Shown: positions 1 to 7,877 of the stretch, one piece after another
Numbering within the stretch: position 1 is the first letter of the stretch
Layout: every line of letters begins with the position of its first letter
NCBI RefSeq assembly: GCF_003385235.1
Contig: NZ_PQIA01000095.1
Span: 1 to 36,400, forward strand
DNA from: Amycolatopsis circi
GTDB lineage: Bacteria > Actinomycetota > Actinomycetes > Mycobacteriales > Pseudonocardiaceae
Reading direction: 5' to 3'
DNA length: 36,400 nt
Translations under genes and position numbers: made by a program
The notes under the pieces: model-generated
Database searches by the model: none
What the model was told of the DNA's origin: nothing
Seen by the model: only the letters and a program-made list of their open reading frames with translations

Positions 1-428
1 GGCTGGCCGGGTGGCGTGGCTGGAACTGGACTGGCTGGCGGCTTGGCTGGAGGTGGGCTGGGTGGCGTGGCGGGGGGCGGGCTGGCTGGGCGGCCGGGCG
101 GCGCGGCCGGGAACGGGCAGGGTGGCGGGCTGAGTGCGCGGCGGGCCGCTACTGAAGTGGTGAGCCGAGCCGGGTGCCCTTGGCGGAGACGGGCGGCCGT
201 CAGGTAACAGGCCCAAGCCAGCTCCACCACGGTCGCCTCGTCGGCTCAGCCACTCCGGCAACGCTCGCCGTCGCGCCCCAGTTGGCCTCTGCGGCACCTG
301 CCGCTTTGGCCTGGCCAGCCTCCGCCCCTGGCCCCTGCGACACGTGCCACCTTGGCCACCCTCCGCCGCGCTCGCCGCGCTCGCCGCTCTGGTCTGGCCA
401 AATCCCGCCACCGCCCCCGCACGAACCG
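1..428. other. Low-complexity non-coding stretch, no gene seen
   Basis: This is a G-rich stretch of degenerate GGCTGG/GGTGGC motifs (about 1-180) followed by a C-rich stretch (about 230-425) with CCAGCC, CCTGGCC and CGCTCGCCG repeats. Short open frames exist on the plus strand, but they translate to Gly/Ala or Pro/Arg strings with no domain and no ribosome binding site. The two halves are roughly complementary in composition. It may be the degraded 3' flank of a gene left of the window, but nothing here proves that. Confidence 0.5.
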
Positions 429-932
429 TCAGGCGGACTCTTCGTGGTGCAGGAGCCACCGCTTGGCGTTCACTCCCCAGCGGAAGTTGCCGATCGCTCC
501 GCCAGTCCGCACCACCCGGTGGCAGGGCACGAACAGCGCGGCCGCGTTGCGGGCGCAGGCGGTCGCTGCGGCGCGGACCGCGGAGGGGTTTCCCGAGAGG
601 GAGGCGTACTCCGCGTAGCTCACCGGGCTGCCTGCCGGGACTTTGCGCAGCATCTCCCACGCGTGCTCGCGGAACGGGCCTGAGCGCTGCCGTACTTCGA
701 TGTCGGCGACGGCGTCCAGGTCACCGCCGTGGTAGCGGCGGATCGCGGTCGTCACTGGGCCCAGGTCTCGGCGTTCGGTCAGGGTCGTCGGGGCCAGGGA
801 CGGCGAGATGAGCGGCGTCAGCTCGGCGGCGTCGCCGGTCCAGCCGGAGGCGAGGACGGCGCCGTCGCCTGCCACCACTGCGGTGAACGGGCCGATCTTG
901 GTGTCCAAAGTGGACCAGAAGGCGGTGTGCAC
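429..932 (-). CDS. ogt: Methylated-DNA--protein-cysteine S-methyltransferase
   Basis: This suicide enzyme transfers the alkyl group from O6-alkylguanine or O4-alkylthymine in DNA to its own cysteine. The active-site signature PCHR lies at about residues 136-139 of a 167-aa protein, with the usual following GNFRWG segment and a preceding helix-turn-helix region rich in Ala/Arg. The frame is open further upstream, but the start is set at GTG 932 because GAGGAGA lies just before it and the first residues (VHTAFW) are where the family fold begins. Its Shine-Dalgarno overlaps the stop codon of the Ada-AlkA gene 13 bases upstream, so the two are one operon and probably translationally coupled. Function is firm from the motif; induction by alkylation through the upstream Ada domain is inferred. 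Confidence 0.93.
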   Translation of the reverse strand: MHTAFWSTLDTKIGPFTAVVAGDGAVLASGWTGDAAELTPLISPSLAPTTLTERRDLGPVTTAIRRYHGGDLDAVADIEVRQRSGPFREHAWEMLRKVPAGSPVSYAEYASLSGNPSAVRAAATACARNAAALFVPCHRVVRTGGAIGNFRWGVNAKRWLLHHEESA

Positions 933-945
933 GGGGAAAGTCTCC

Positions 946-2355
946 TCAAGCGGTTCGGGTACTGAGATACCGGCTGGCGTACGAACTCCACGGCTGCCAG
1001 CCGCGCGCGGAGGTCGCCAGGTCGATGCCCAGTTCGGCCGCGCTGCGGCGGACGGCTGGGTTGGAGGACAGCAGGACGTCGGGGGCACCGAGCAGGCGCA
1101 TCACGACGTAGTCGGCGGTGGCCGGATCGACGCCGACCGCGAGCATTTCCGCGCGCAGTTCGTCGGCGTCCCGGCCCACGTGCGGGTCCAGTTCACCGGC
1201 GACGATCGCGGCGGCGACCTTCTTGACCAGCGGCTTCACGTCGGCCGAGGCGATGGCGGCCGGGGTCGGGAAGAGGGTCGTCAGGGTGTCCATCGGCGGA
1301 TCGGCGGGCGGGACTGGCTCGCCGAGGCCAACGACGTCGGCCACTTCCTCGGCGAGCAGGGTGCGGAGCAGGACCTCCGGGCCGTCGACAGCGCCGGGCA
1401 CGCGGATGCCTGGGACGGCGGCGACAAGGGGGGCCAGCGTCTCGTCGGCGGACAGCACGCGCGAGACGGCTTCCGGGTCGGCGTCCAAGTCCAACAGCCG
1501 CCGTACTCGGCTGACGGCGCTGCTCAGGTCGCGCAGGTCCGAGAGCGCCAGGTCGCACTGCACGTAGCCAGCACGCGGGCTGACCCACACCGACGCCGGG
1601 CCGTGCGGCAGCCGCAAGGTGCGGCCGTAGCCGTCCTCAGAGACGGCTTCGATGCCTGGCAACGCCCGTGAGGCGTGGTAGTTCAGCACGCCCGCGGCGT
1701 CGAACGGCGCGCGGAATGGCAGGCGAAGGCTGAGCCGCGTCGCGCCGCTTGGTTCGTTGCGGTTTCCGCGGCGAAGCGAAGCTGCACGCAGCTGCGACGG
1801 CGTCGTCGCGAACACCTCGCGGATTGTCTCGTTGAACTGCCGGATGCTGGAGAACCCGGCGGCGAACGCGACGTCGGTGAGCGGCAGCGGCGACATCTCG
1901 ATCAACAGCCGTGCCGAGTGGGCGCGGTGTGCGCGGGCGAGGCGGATCGGACCGGCGCCCAGTTCCGCCGTCAACACGCGTCCGAGCTGGCGTTCCGAGT
2001 AGCCGAGCTGACGGGCCAGGCCGGGCACGCCTTCGCGCTCGACCAGGCCGTCCGAGATCAGCCGCATCGCGCGGGCGGCCAGGTCGGCGCGCACGTTCCA
2101 GTCCGGCGAACCCGGGACCGCGTCCGGCAGGCAGCGGCGACACGCGCGGAAACCACCGGCCTGAGCGGCGGCCGAAGTGGGATAGAAGCGGACGTTCTTT
2201 GCCTTGGGCGTGAGCGCCGGACAGGACGGGCGGCAGTAGATGCCCGTGGTGCGCACAGCCATGATGAACTGGCCATCGAACCGCTGGTCGCGGGCGGTCA
2301 CCGCGCGGTAGCAGCGCTCGGTGTCGCGCCAGATCGGGATGGTCGAGGTAGCCAT
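946..2355 (-). CDS. Ada methyl-phosphotriester sensor / AraC HTH / AlkA-type glycosylase fusion
   Basis: This 469-aa fusion has three parts. The Ada N-terminal zinc domain (residues 1-80) has all four cysteines at 41, 45, 72 and 75; this domain repairs methyl phosphotriesters and thereby switches on DNA binding. An AraC-type helix-turn-helix spans about 85-190, and an AlkA-like 3-methyladenine glycosylase domain runs from about 200 to the end. The start is the ATG encoding MATSTIPIW, the usual N-terminus. Odd feature: the helix-hairpin-helix of active AlkA reads like GIGPWTA, but here it is GVDPATA. The segment that normally holds the catalytic Asp before VRR reads SSNPAVRR, so the Asp is replaced by Asn. 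The glycosylase part may therefore be inactive or altered. It leads ogt and is divergent from ychF. Confidence 0.9.
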   Translation of the reverse strand: MATSTIPIWRDTERCYRAVTARDQRFDGQFIMAVRTTGIYCRPSCPALTPKAKNVRFYPTSAAAQAGGFRACRRCLPDAVPGSPDWNVRADLAARAMRLISDGLVEREGVPGLARQLGYSERQLGRVLTAELGAGPIRLARAHRAHSARLLIEMSPLPLTDVAFAAGFSSIRQFNETIREVFATTPSQLRAASLRRGNRNEPSGATRLSLRLPFRAPFDAAGVLNYHASRALPGIEAVSEDGYGRTLRLPHGPASVWVSPRAGYVQCDLALSDLRDLSSAVSRVRRLLDLDADPEAVSRVLSADETLAPLVAAVPGIRVPGAVDGPEVLLRTLLAEEVADVVGLGEPVPPADPPMDTLTTLFPTPAAIASADVKPLVKKVAAAIVAGELDPHVGRDADELRAEMLAVGVDPATADYVVMRLLGAPDVLLSSNPAVRRSAAELGIDLATSARGWQPWSSYASRYLSTRTA

Positions 2356-2455
2356 GCCGTCGATGATGCCAGCAGGTGAGAGCCCTGACTGGCGGAAAAC
2401 CGACACGACGTTGCGGCCGCGCTCACCGGGTCGGCGGGGGTCTTCGCCCAGCACG

Positions 2456-2461
2456 TAGACT
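2456..2461 (+). promoter_or_regulatory. Candidate -10 element (TAGACT) for ychF
   Basis: TAGACT matches the actinobacterial TANNNT -10 pattern and ends 8 bases before GTG 2470. Transcription would start at or within two bases of that codon, giving a leaderless or nearly leaderless mRNA. No good -35 is visible. The promoter call is inferred from spacing only. Confidence 0.4.
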
Positions 2462-2469
2462 TCATGGCC

Positions 2470-3552
<1,083 letters not shown>

Positions 3553-3572
3553 CCGGTTTCGCAGCTCAACGG

Positions 3573-3609
3573 CTTCCCCGGCATCAGTCTTCGACAGATG
3601 CCGGGGAAG
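3573..3609 (+). terminator. Hairpin after ychF
   Basis: There are perfect 13-base arms, CTTCCCCGGCATC and GATGCCGGGGAAG, separated by an 11-base loop 20 bases after the ychF stop. No T-run follows, as is common for high-GC actinobacterial terminators. Confidence 0.7.
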
Positions 3610-3639
3610 CGCGGGCGCAAGATTGTCGGTTTGAGTTCG

Positions 3640-3645
3640 TAAGCT
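3640..3645 (+). promoter_or_regulatory. -10 element (TAAGCT) for a leaderless gene
   Basis: TAAGCT is followed by exactly six bases (CCACCC) and then ATG 3652. This spacing puts the transcription start on the ATG. No Shine-Dalgarno sequence is present. Confidence 0.5.
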
Positions 3646-3651
3646 CCACCC

Positions 3652-4230
3652 ATGCCCGTGCTCTTCACCCCCTCCCTGCCGGACAGAGTGGCCGGAGGTC
3701 GTCTGGGTGGCGCGCCGCCCGTCGCTATCGAGGCGGATCCGCTTGTCGCGACCCACAGCTACCTGCTGACGCTCCCCGCGGGCTGCGCTCCCTGGGCACC
3801 TGCCAGCGAAGTCTCAGTGTTGCTGCGCAAGGGGTTCGGCATCGGCGACAGCGATCTCGAGTATCCGGACCTGGCGATGCGTGCCCTGGTCCACGCGCCG
3901 TCACCGCGCGGCGAGCACACCGCGATGGGCTGGCCTGGGCTCCGCTCGACGGCGCTCGTCGAGACGCCTGACGCGGATGATTCGATCGCGCTGGTCCGGA
4001 TCGCGGACGAACCGGTGCTGATCCAGAACGAACCCAGCTACGCCGACGCCGTACGCGCTGACGGGCATCAGTTTCTCTTTCAGGTCAACGAAGAGGGCTG
4101 GCCGGTCGAGGGAGAACTCGAGGACGTCATCGACGAATATCTCTGGGGCTACGGATCGGTCTACTTCTACGGCACATCGGGAGCCGACGGAATCGTCCGC
4201 GAAGTAGTCGCGGGCTTCATCGACTTCTGA
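3652..4230 (+). CDS. Uncharacterised 192-aa protein, possibly YwqG/DUF1963-like
   Basis: The function is not recognised. The product is a soluble acidic protein with no signal peptide or membrane span. A glycine turn near the N-terminus (GGRLGGAPP) and a C-terminal half containing FLFQVNEEGWP and GYGSVYFYGT loosely resemble the YwqG/DUF1963 family (a GG-P motif early, and a glycine followed by an aromatic strand late). This is pattern similarity only. The start at ATG 3652 is supported by a -10-like TAAGCT six bases upstream, implying a leaderless transcript. It stands alone between the ychF hairpin and the convergent hydrolase gene. Confidence 0.8.
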   Translation: MPVLFTPSLPDRVAGGRLGGAPPVAIEADPLVATHSYLLTLPAGCAPWAPASEVSVLLRKGFGIGDSDLEYPDLAMRALVHAPSPRGEHTAMGWPGLRSTALVETPDADDSIALVRIADEPVLIQNEPSYADAVRADGHQFLFQVNEEGWPVEGELEDVIDEYLWGYGSVYFYGTSGADGIVREVVAGFIDF

Positions 4231-4279
4231 CGAACCCGCCTCGGCAGGACGGCGGACCTGCCGAGGCCGAGGCCAGCGT

Positions 4280-4870
4280 TCAGTTCAGCTCAGCGGCGCT
4301 CACAACGACCACGCCGTAAAGATCCCCGATGGTCGCCAAAGCGCTGTTGTGCAGCTGATCAGCGCCGACTTCCCCAGCGGGAGTCGGCAATGGACGGGTC
4401 GCGCAGGCGTTCGCGACGACCGTCGGGTGGTTGCCGCGCAGGAAGGCTCCTTCAGTGGTGAACGTGACGCACATGTTGGTCATGAACCCGGCGATCACCA
4501 CGTTCTTGCGCCCGGCTTCGTCCACCTGCGCGCCCAAATCGGTGTCCACGAAGGAGTTCGGCGCGCCCTTGACCACGACCGGCTCACCCTCGATCGGCGC
4601 GACGTCCGGATGGATGCTGCCGATCTCGGCGCGGATGTCGTACGGCGTGCCCTCGCCGCCGTCGTTGATCACGTGGATCACCTTCGTTCCGGCGGCCCGG
4701 GCCTTGGCGAGCAAGTCTTTCGCCGCGGTCAGTGCCGGTCGCCAGCCTTCCAGTTCCATCACGCCGCGGGTGTAGGTGTTCTGGTAGTCGACCAGGATCA
4801 GGGTCGCGTCGGCCAGTGTTGCCGGGGTCTGGTCGAGACCGTTCAGCTCCCGCAGCGTTTTCCTTGCCAT
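4280..4870 (-). CDS. Isochorismatase-family cysteine hydrolase
   Basis: This is a 196-aa alpha/beta hydrolase of the isochorismatase/nicotinamidase superfamily. The catalytic triad positions are visible: Asp28 in LILVDYQNTY, Lys101 in VVVKGAPNSF and Cys134 in FMTNMCVTFT, with the usual cis-peptide region just before the Cys. The substrate cannot be told from sequence; family members hydrolyse amides or vinyl ethers. The start at ATG 4870 has AGAGGAAA upstream. It is divergently transcribed from a GlxA-type AraC regulator 103 bases away, a pairing common for this family, so that regulator is the likely controller. Confidence 0.88.
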   Translation of the reverse strand: MARKTLRELNGLDQTPATLADATLILVDYQNTYTRGVMELEGWRPALTAAKDLLAKARAAGTKVIHVINDGGEGTPYDIRAEIGSIHPDVAPIEGEPVVVKGAPNSFVDTDLGAQVDEAGRKNVVIAGFMTNMCVTFTTEGAFLRGNHPTVVANACATRPLPTPAGEVGADQLHNSALATIGDLYGVVVVSAAELN

Positions 4871-4973
4871 GTCTGGGGTTTCCTCTCGTTCTTGTTCCGC
4901 ACGATCGACGCTAGACTCGCCAGCGGATGTCGGCAATGACATGCAAAGCGCAGAAACCGACATGAGGGGTGCG

Positions 4974-5960
4974 ATGAAGAGGCTGCTGGTCGTCGTCCTG
5001 TTCGACCGGATCGACCTGCTCGACGTGACCGGTCCCGCTGAGGTGTTTTCCTTGCTGCAGCGGGAGATGGACCGTCCGACGGGCTACGAGGTGGTGCTCG
5101 CGGCCGAAACGCTGGACCCGGTGACCACGTCGGCCGGGGTGCGGGTCTTGCCGGACGTGACCTTCGCGGAGCTGTACCGGAAGTCGATCGACACCCTGAT
5201 CGTGCCGGGGGCGGTGACAGCTGGGGAGAACGGGGAGATCGTCGCCCAGTGCGACCCAGCGGTGGTCGAGGAGGTCCGCCGGCTGGCTGGGCAGACGCGC
5301 CGCGTGGCGTCCGTCTGCGTCGGCGCGCACATCCTCGCGGCGGCGGGGCTGCTCGACGGCAAACGTGCCACGACGCACTGGTCGACCGCCCGGCAGCTGG
5401 CCGCGGAGCATCCGGAGGTGACTGTCGACGCGGACCCGATCTTCATTCGCGACGGCTCCGTGTGGACGGGAGCTGGGCTGAGCGCTTGCCTCGACCTCGC
5501 GCTAGCGCTGGTGGCCGACGATTTCGGTCCGGAGCTGGCGTCGCGGGTGGCTCGTCAGCTCGTGATGTTCCTGCGGCGACCAGGTGGGCAGAGCCAGTTC
5601 AGCGTGTCGCTGGAGCCCGCATCCGCGACCCGGCGCGTCGATGAGCTGCGGCAGCACATCGCTGCTCACCTGGCGGATCCGTTGACGGTCGCCGATCTCG
5701 CCGCGCACGCCCATGTGACGGACCGGCAGATCACGCGCGTGTTCAAGGCTGAGCTGGGGATGACGCCCGCCGCTTACGTCGAGCACGCGCGGGTCGAGGC
5801 TGCGCGGCATCGCCTGGAGACGACTGACGAGACGTTGTCGCGAATCGCCGGGGTGTGCGGGTTCGGCACGGTGTCGACGCTGAACCGGTCTTTCCGGCGG
5901 ACGTTGAACACGACGCCCAGCGAGTACCGGGAGCGGTTCCGGATCGTCTCGAACGCCTGA
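4974..5960 (+). CDS. GlxA-family transcriptional regulator (DJ-1/PfpI domain plus AraC HTH)
   Basis: The 328-aa regulator has an N-terminal class-I glutamine-amidotransferase-like (DJ-1/PfpI) domain at residues 3-190. Its nucleophile-elbow cysteine is Cys115 in SVCVGAHILAAAGLLDG, followed by ATTHW. A C-terminal AraC/XylS double helix-turn-helix covers about residues 225-328 (LADPLTVADLAAHAHVTDRQ, then the second HTH with FGTVSTLNRSFRR). In this family the amidotransferase-like domain is a ligand sensor. ATG 4974 is preferred over ATG 4962 because GAGGGG precedes only the later codon. It is divergent from the isochorismatase-type hydrolase, its most likely target. Confidence 0.92.
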   Translation: MKRLLVVVLFDRIDLLDVTGPAEVFSLLQREMDRPTGYEVVLAAETLDPVTTSAGVRVLPDVTFAELYRKSIDTLIVPGAVTAGENGEIVAQCDPAVVEEVRRLAGQTRRVASVCVGAHILAAAGLLDGKRATTHWSTARQLAAEHPEVTVDADPIFIRDGSVWTGAGLSACLDLALALVADDFGPELASRVARQLVMFLRRPGGQSQFSVSLEPASATRRVDELRQHIAAHLADPLTVADLAAHAHVTDRQITRVFKAELGMTPAAYVEHARVEAARHRLETTDETLSRIAGVCGFGTVSTLNRSFRRTLNTTPSEYRERFRIVSNA

Positions 5961-5985
5961 CTCGCGCGGGAAACCGGCGAAAGGC

Positions 5986-6093
5986 TTAGCCGAGCAGGCC
6001 GAGCACGATCATCGACAGGAGGACGACAGCGGTCGAGAACGCCGCGACCAACGTGCGCTGTGCGGCGGTGAGCTGGGCGGAGGTGCTGTTCAT
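5986..6093 (-). CDS. Small single-span membrane protein, 35 aa
   Basis: A short reading frame encodes MNSTSAQLTAAQRTLVAAFS and then an uninterrupted hydrophobic helix (about residues 14-34: LVAAFSTAVVLLSMIVLGLL) ending Gly-stop. AGGA lies 6-7 bases before the ATG. Third codon positions are nearly all G or C, as in real genes here. It is the second of two such frames in tandem on the minus strand. The gap between them holds two CRP/GlxR-like palindromes. I do not recognise a family. It could be a subunit of a membrane complex or a small regulator; no function can be assigned. Confidence 0.6.
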   Translation of the reverse strand: MNSTSAQLTAAQRTLVAAFSTAVVLLSMIVLGLLG

Positions 6094-6141
6094 GGCGGGT
6101 CCTAGCGGGGCGAGTGCCGATGATTACCGCTGGGATAGCGC

Positions 6142-6157
6142 CTTGATCTAGCTCACT
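6142..6157. promoter_or_regulatory. CRP/GlxR-like palindrome, copy 1
   Basis: CTTGATCTAGCTCACT matches the actinobacterial GlxR/CRP consensus TGTGANNTAGNTCACA at every specified position except the outer two on the left and the last on the right. It lies about 50 bases upstream of the 35-aa membrane protein start on the minus strand and 25 bases (centre to centre) from copy 2. Confidence 0.5.
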
Positions 6158-6158
6158 G

Positions 6159-6272
6159 TTACCGCTTGTGATCAAGGTCACGTCGATTGCGCGCGGTGTG
6201 CCACAGCACGCCTCCCGCGGCGGCCACCATCAGGCCGAACGAACCCATCCCTACCACTAGTGCCTGGACCAT
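6159..6272 (-). CDS. Small single-span membrane protein with basic tail, 37 aa
   Basis: The frame encodes MVQALVVGMGSFGLMVAAAG followed by GVLWHTARNRRDLDHKR. That is one transmembrane helix (about residues 3-24) and a positively charged cytoplasmic tail, the N-out/C-in pattern of many bacterial small membrane proteins. A strong ribosome binding site, GGAAGGAG, sits five bases before the ATG. It is followed by the 35-aa membrane protein gene 65 bases downstream on the same strand. Its last codons overlap a CRP-like palindrome. No family recognised. Confidence 0.65.
   Translation of the reverse strand: MVQALVVGMGSFGLMVAAAGGVLWHTARNRRDLDHKR
6167..6182. promoter_or_regulatory. CRP/GlxR-like palindrome, copy 2
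   Basis: TGTGATCAAGGTCACG has both conserved half-sites of the CRP consensus (TGTGA-N6-TCACA) with one mismatch at the last base. It overlaps the 3' codons of the 37-aa protein and could act on transcription of the downstream 35-aa gene. Confidence 0.55.
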
Positions 6273-6287
6273 CCCGGCTCCTTCCGT

Positions 6288-6308
6288 CGCGTCTGTCCGG
6301 GAGACGCG
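6288..6308 (-). terminator. Hairpin between pterin dehydratase and small membrane protein genes
   Basis: CGCGTCT and AGACGCG form a perfect 7-bp stem with a 7-base loop, 36 bases downstream of the dehydratase stop on the minus strand. It could separate that gene from the two downstream micro-genes. No T-run follows. Confidence 0.4.
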
Positions 6309-6343
6309 CGAAAGGGTTGCTCGTTATGCCAGGGTTGCGGACA

Positions 6344-6643
6344 TCACACCTGGTCAGCGGCCGCCAGTACCTCGTCGATCTGCTTGGCCAGTGCGAAATC
6401 GCGTTCGGTCAACCCGCCAAGGAAGTGGGTGCTGAGGCGGAAGGTCAGCGTGCGCCAGCGGATGTCGATGTCGGGATGGTGGTCGGCCGCCTCGGCGAGT
6501 TCGGCTACCCGGTCCACCACCTCGATCGCCGCCGGGAAGGACGGGAGTTCGGCCATCCGCACGATGCTGTCGTCCTCGCGCCGCCACTCCCGGACGTCGC
6601 CGAGGGCCTGGTCTACTGCCGAGTCGTTCAATAGCTGAGTCAT
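6344..6643 (-). CDS. 4a-hydroxytetrahydrobiopterin dehydratase (pterin-4-alpha-carbinolamine dehydratase family)
   Basis: The 99-aa protein matches the PCD/DCoH family in length and motif. HHPDIDIRW at about residues 55-63 carries the paired histidines and proline of the active site, and a third histidine at about residue 73 (RLSTH) follows after the usual spacing. The reaction dehydrates 4a-carbinolamine pterin to regenerate the pterin cofactor of aromatic amino acid hydroxylases; in bacteria lacking such hydroxylases the role is unclear. The start is the ATG encoding MTQLLND. The gene is divergent from the thiamine riboswitch, and the two small membrane protein genes follow it. A hairpin (CGCGTCT/AGACGCG, 6288-6308) lies between it and them. 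Confidence 0.9.
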   Translation of the reverse strand: MTQLLNDSAVDQALGDVREWRREDDSIVRMAELPSFPAAIEVVDRVAELAEAADHHPDIDIRWRTLTFRLSTHFLGGLTERDFALAKQIDEVLAAADQV

Positions 6644-6673
6644 CACTCCATGGTGTCGGCTACGCTGCGGCAT

Positions 6674-6766
6674 TGCCACGGGAGTCCGGTACGCCGGGCT
6701 GAGAGGCGGGCTCGCACCCGCGACCGTTCGCACCTGGATCCGGATCATGCCGGCGTAGGGAGGCTG
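6674..6766 (+). promoter_or_regulatory. TPP (THI-box) riboswitch
   Basis: The conserved aptamer segments are present in order: CACGGGAG (6677), CTGAGAGG (about 6699), ACCCGCGACC (about 6715), and the THI box ACCTGGATCCGGATCATGCC (6732-6751) with GCGTAGGGA. Thiamine pyrophosphate binding would lower expression of the downstream thiB-thiP-thiQ operon. Downstream, CCCTC (6776-6780) can pair with GAGGG of the thiB ribosome binding site, while overlapping CTCCCT (6774-6779) can pair instead with AGGGAG at the aptamer's 3' edge (6757-6762). Control of translation initiation is therefore a reasonable inference. No T-run terminator is seen. Confidence 0.95.
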
Positions 6767-6806
6767 TATCGCTCTCCCTCATCCGGCGCAGTGCAGGAGG
6801 GGAAGA

Positions 6807-7877
6807 ATGATGTCGCGGACCGTCCGCACGGTGGCAGGGCTCGCCATGGTCTCGGTGCTCGCCAGCGCCTGTTCGCTGTCCAGCGGCGACTCCGGCGGGT
6901 CGTCCGCGAGTTCTGACCAGCAGACGCCCACCGTCACGCTGGTCACGCACGATTCGTTCGCCGCCCCGCAGGACGTGCTCGACGCCTTTCAGCGCCAGTC
7001 CGGGATCAAGCTCAAGATCCTCAAGTCCGGCGACGCCGGCGCGCTCACGAACAAGCTCGTGCTCACCAAGGGCAGCCCGATCGGCGACGTCGCGTACGGC
7101 GTCGACAACACCTTCGCCTCCCGCGCGCTCAGCGAGGGCGTCTTCCAGCCCTACACGAGCCCGGAGGCCGACCGCGGCCCGCAGCGTTACTCCGTCGATC
7201 CGCAACACCGGCTGGCGGCGGTCGACCTCGGCGACGTGTGCGTGAACATCGACCCGGCCTACTTCGCGAGCAAGGGCCTTCCGGAACCGAAGACCTACGA
7301 CGACCTCGCCGACCCCAAGTACAAGGACCTGACCGTCGCGGAAAGCCCGGCCACCGCGTCGCCGGGGCTGGCCTTCCTGCTCGGCACGGTCGCGAAGTAC
7401 GGCGAGAACGGCTGGCAGGGCTACTGGCAGAAGCTGAAGGACAACGGCCTCAAGACCGTCAGCGGCTGGGAGGAGGCCTACACCAAGGACTTCTCCGGCT
7501 CCTCGGGCAAGGGCCCGCGCCCGATCGTCGTGTCCTACGCCTCGTCGCCGGCCGCGGAGGTCGGCGAGGACGGCAAGCCGCGCACCAAGGCCCTGCTCGA
7601 CACCTGTTTCCGCCAGGTCGAGTACGCGGGCGTGCTCACCAACGGCAAGCAGATCCCGCAGGCGCAGAAGGTCGTCGACTTCCTGTTGTCGCAGCAGTTC
7701 CAGACGACGGTCGCGGCGAACATGTACGTCTACCCCGCGCGCCAGGGCGTCGAACTGCCCGCGGGCTGGGCCACCGCGGCGCCGCAGCCGCAGACGCCGG
7801 CCACCATGCCCGCGGACAAGGTGCAGGCGGGCCGGGAGAAGTGGATCGGGGAATGGCGCTCGCTCATGGGCGCGTGA
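6807..7877 (+). CDS. thiB: Thiamine ABC transporter substrate-binding lipoprotein
   Basis: This extracytoplasmic binding protein captures thiamine or its phosphates for the ThiPQ importer. It is 356 aa with a lipoprotein signal (basic start, hydrophobic helix, lipobox LASAC with Cys22), a Ser/Gly-rich linker, then a TbpA-type binding-protein fold. That fold begins TVTLVTHDSFAAPQDVL and includes the family segments GVDNTFASRAL and KGPRPIVVSYASSPA. AGGAGGGG lies 4-5 bases before ATG 6807; ATG 6810 is an equally possible start. It is the first gene after the TPP riboswitch and its stop overlaps the start of thiP, so the assignment is strongly supported by context. Confidence 0.94.
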   Translation: MMSRTVRTVAGLAMVSVLASACSLSSGDSGGSSASSDQQTPTVTLVTHDSFAAPQDVLDAFQRQSGIKLKILKSGDAGALTNKLVLTKGSPIGDVAYGVDNTFASRALSEGVFQPYTSPEADRGPQRYSVDPQHRLAAVDLGDVCVNIDPAYFASKGLPEPKTYDDLADPKYKDLTVAESPATASPGLAFLLGTVAKYGENGWQGYWQKLKDNGLKTVSGWEEAYTKDFSGSSGKGPRPIVVSYASSPAAEVGEDGKPRTKALLDTCFRQVEYAGVLTNGKQIPQAQKVVDFLLSQQFQTTVAANMYVYPARQGVELPAGWATAAPQPQTPATMPADKVQAGREKWIGEWRSLMGA

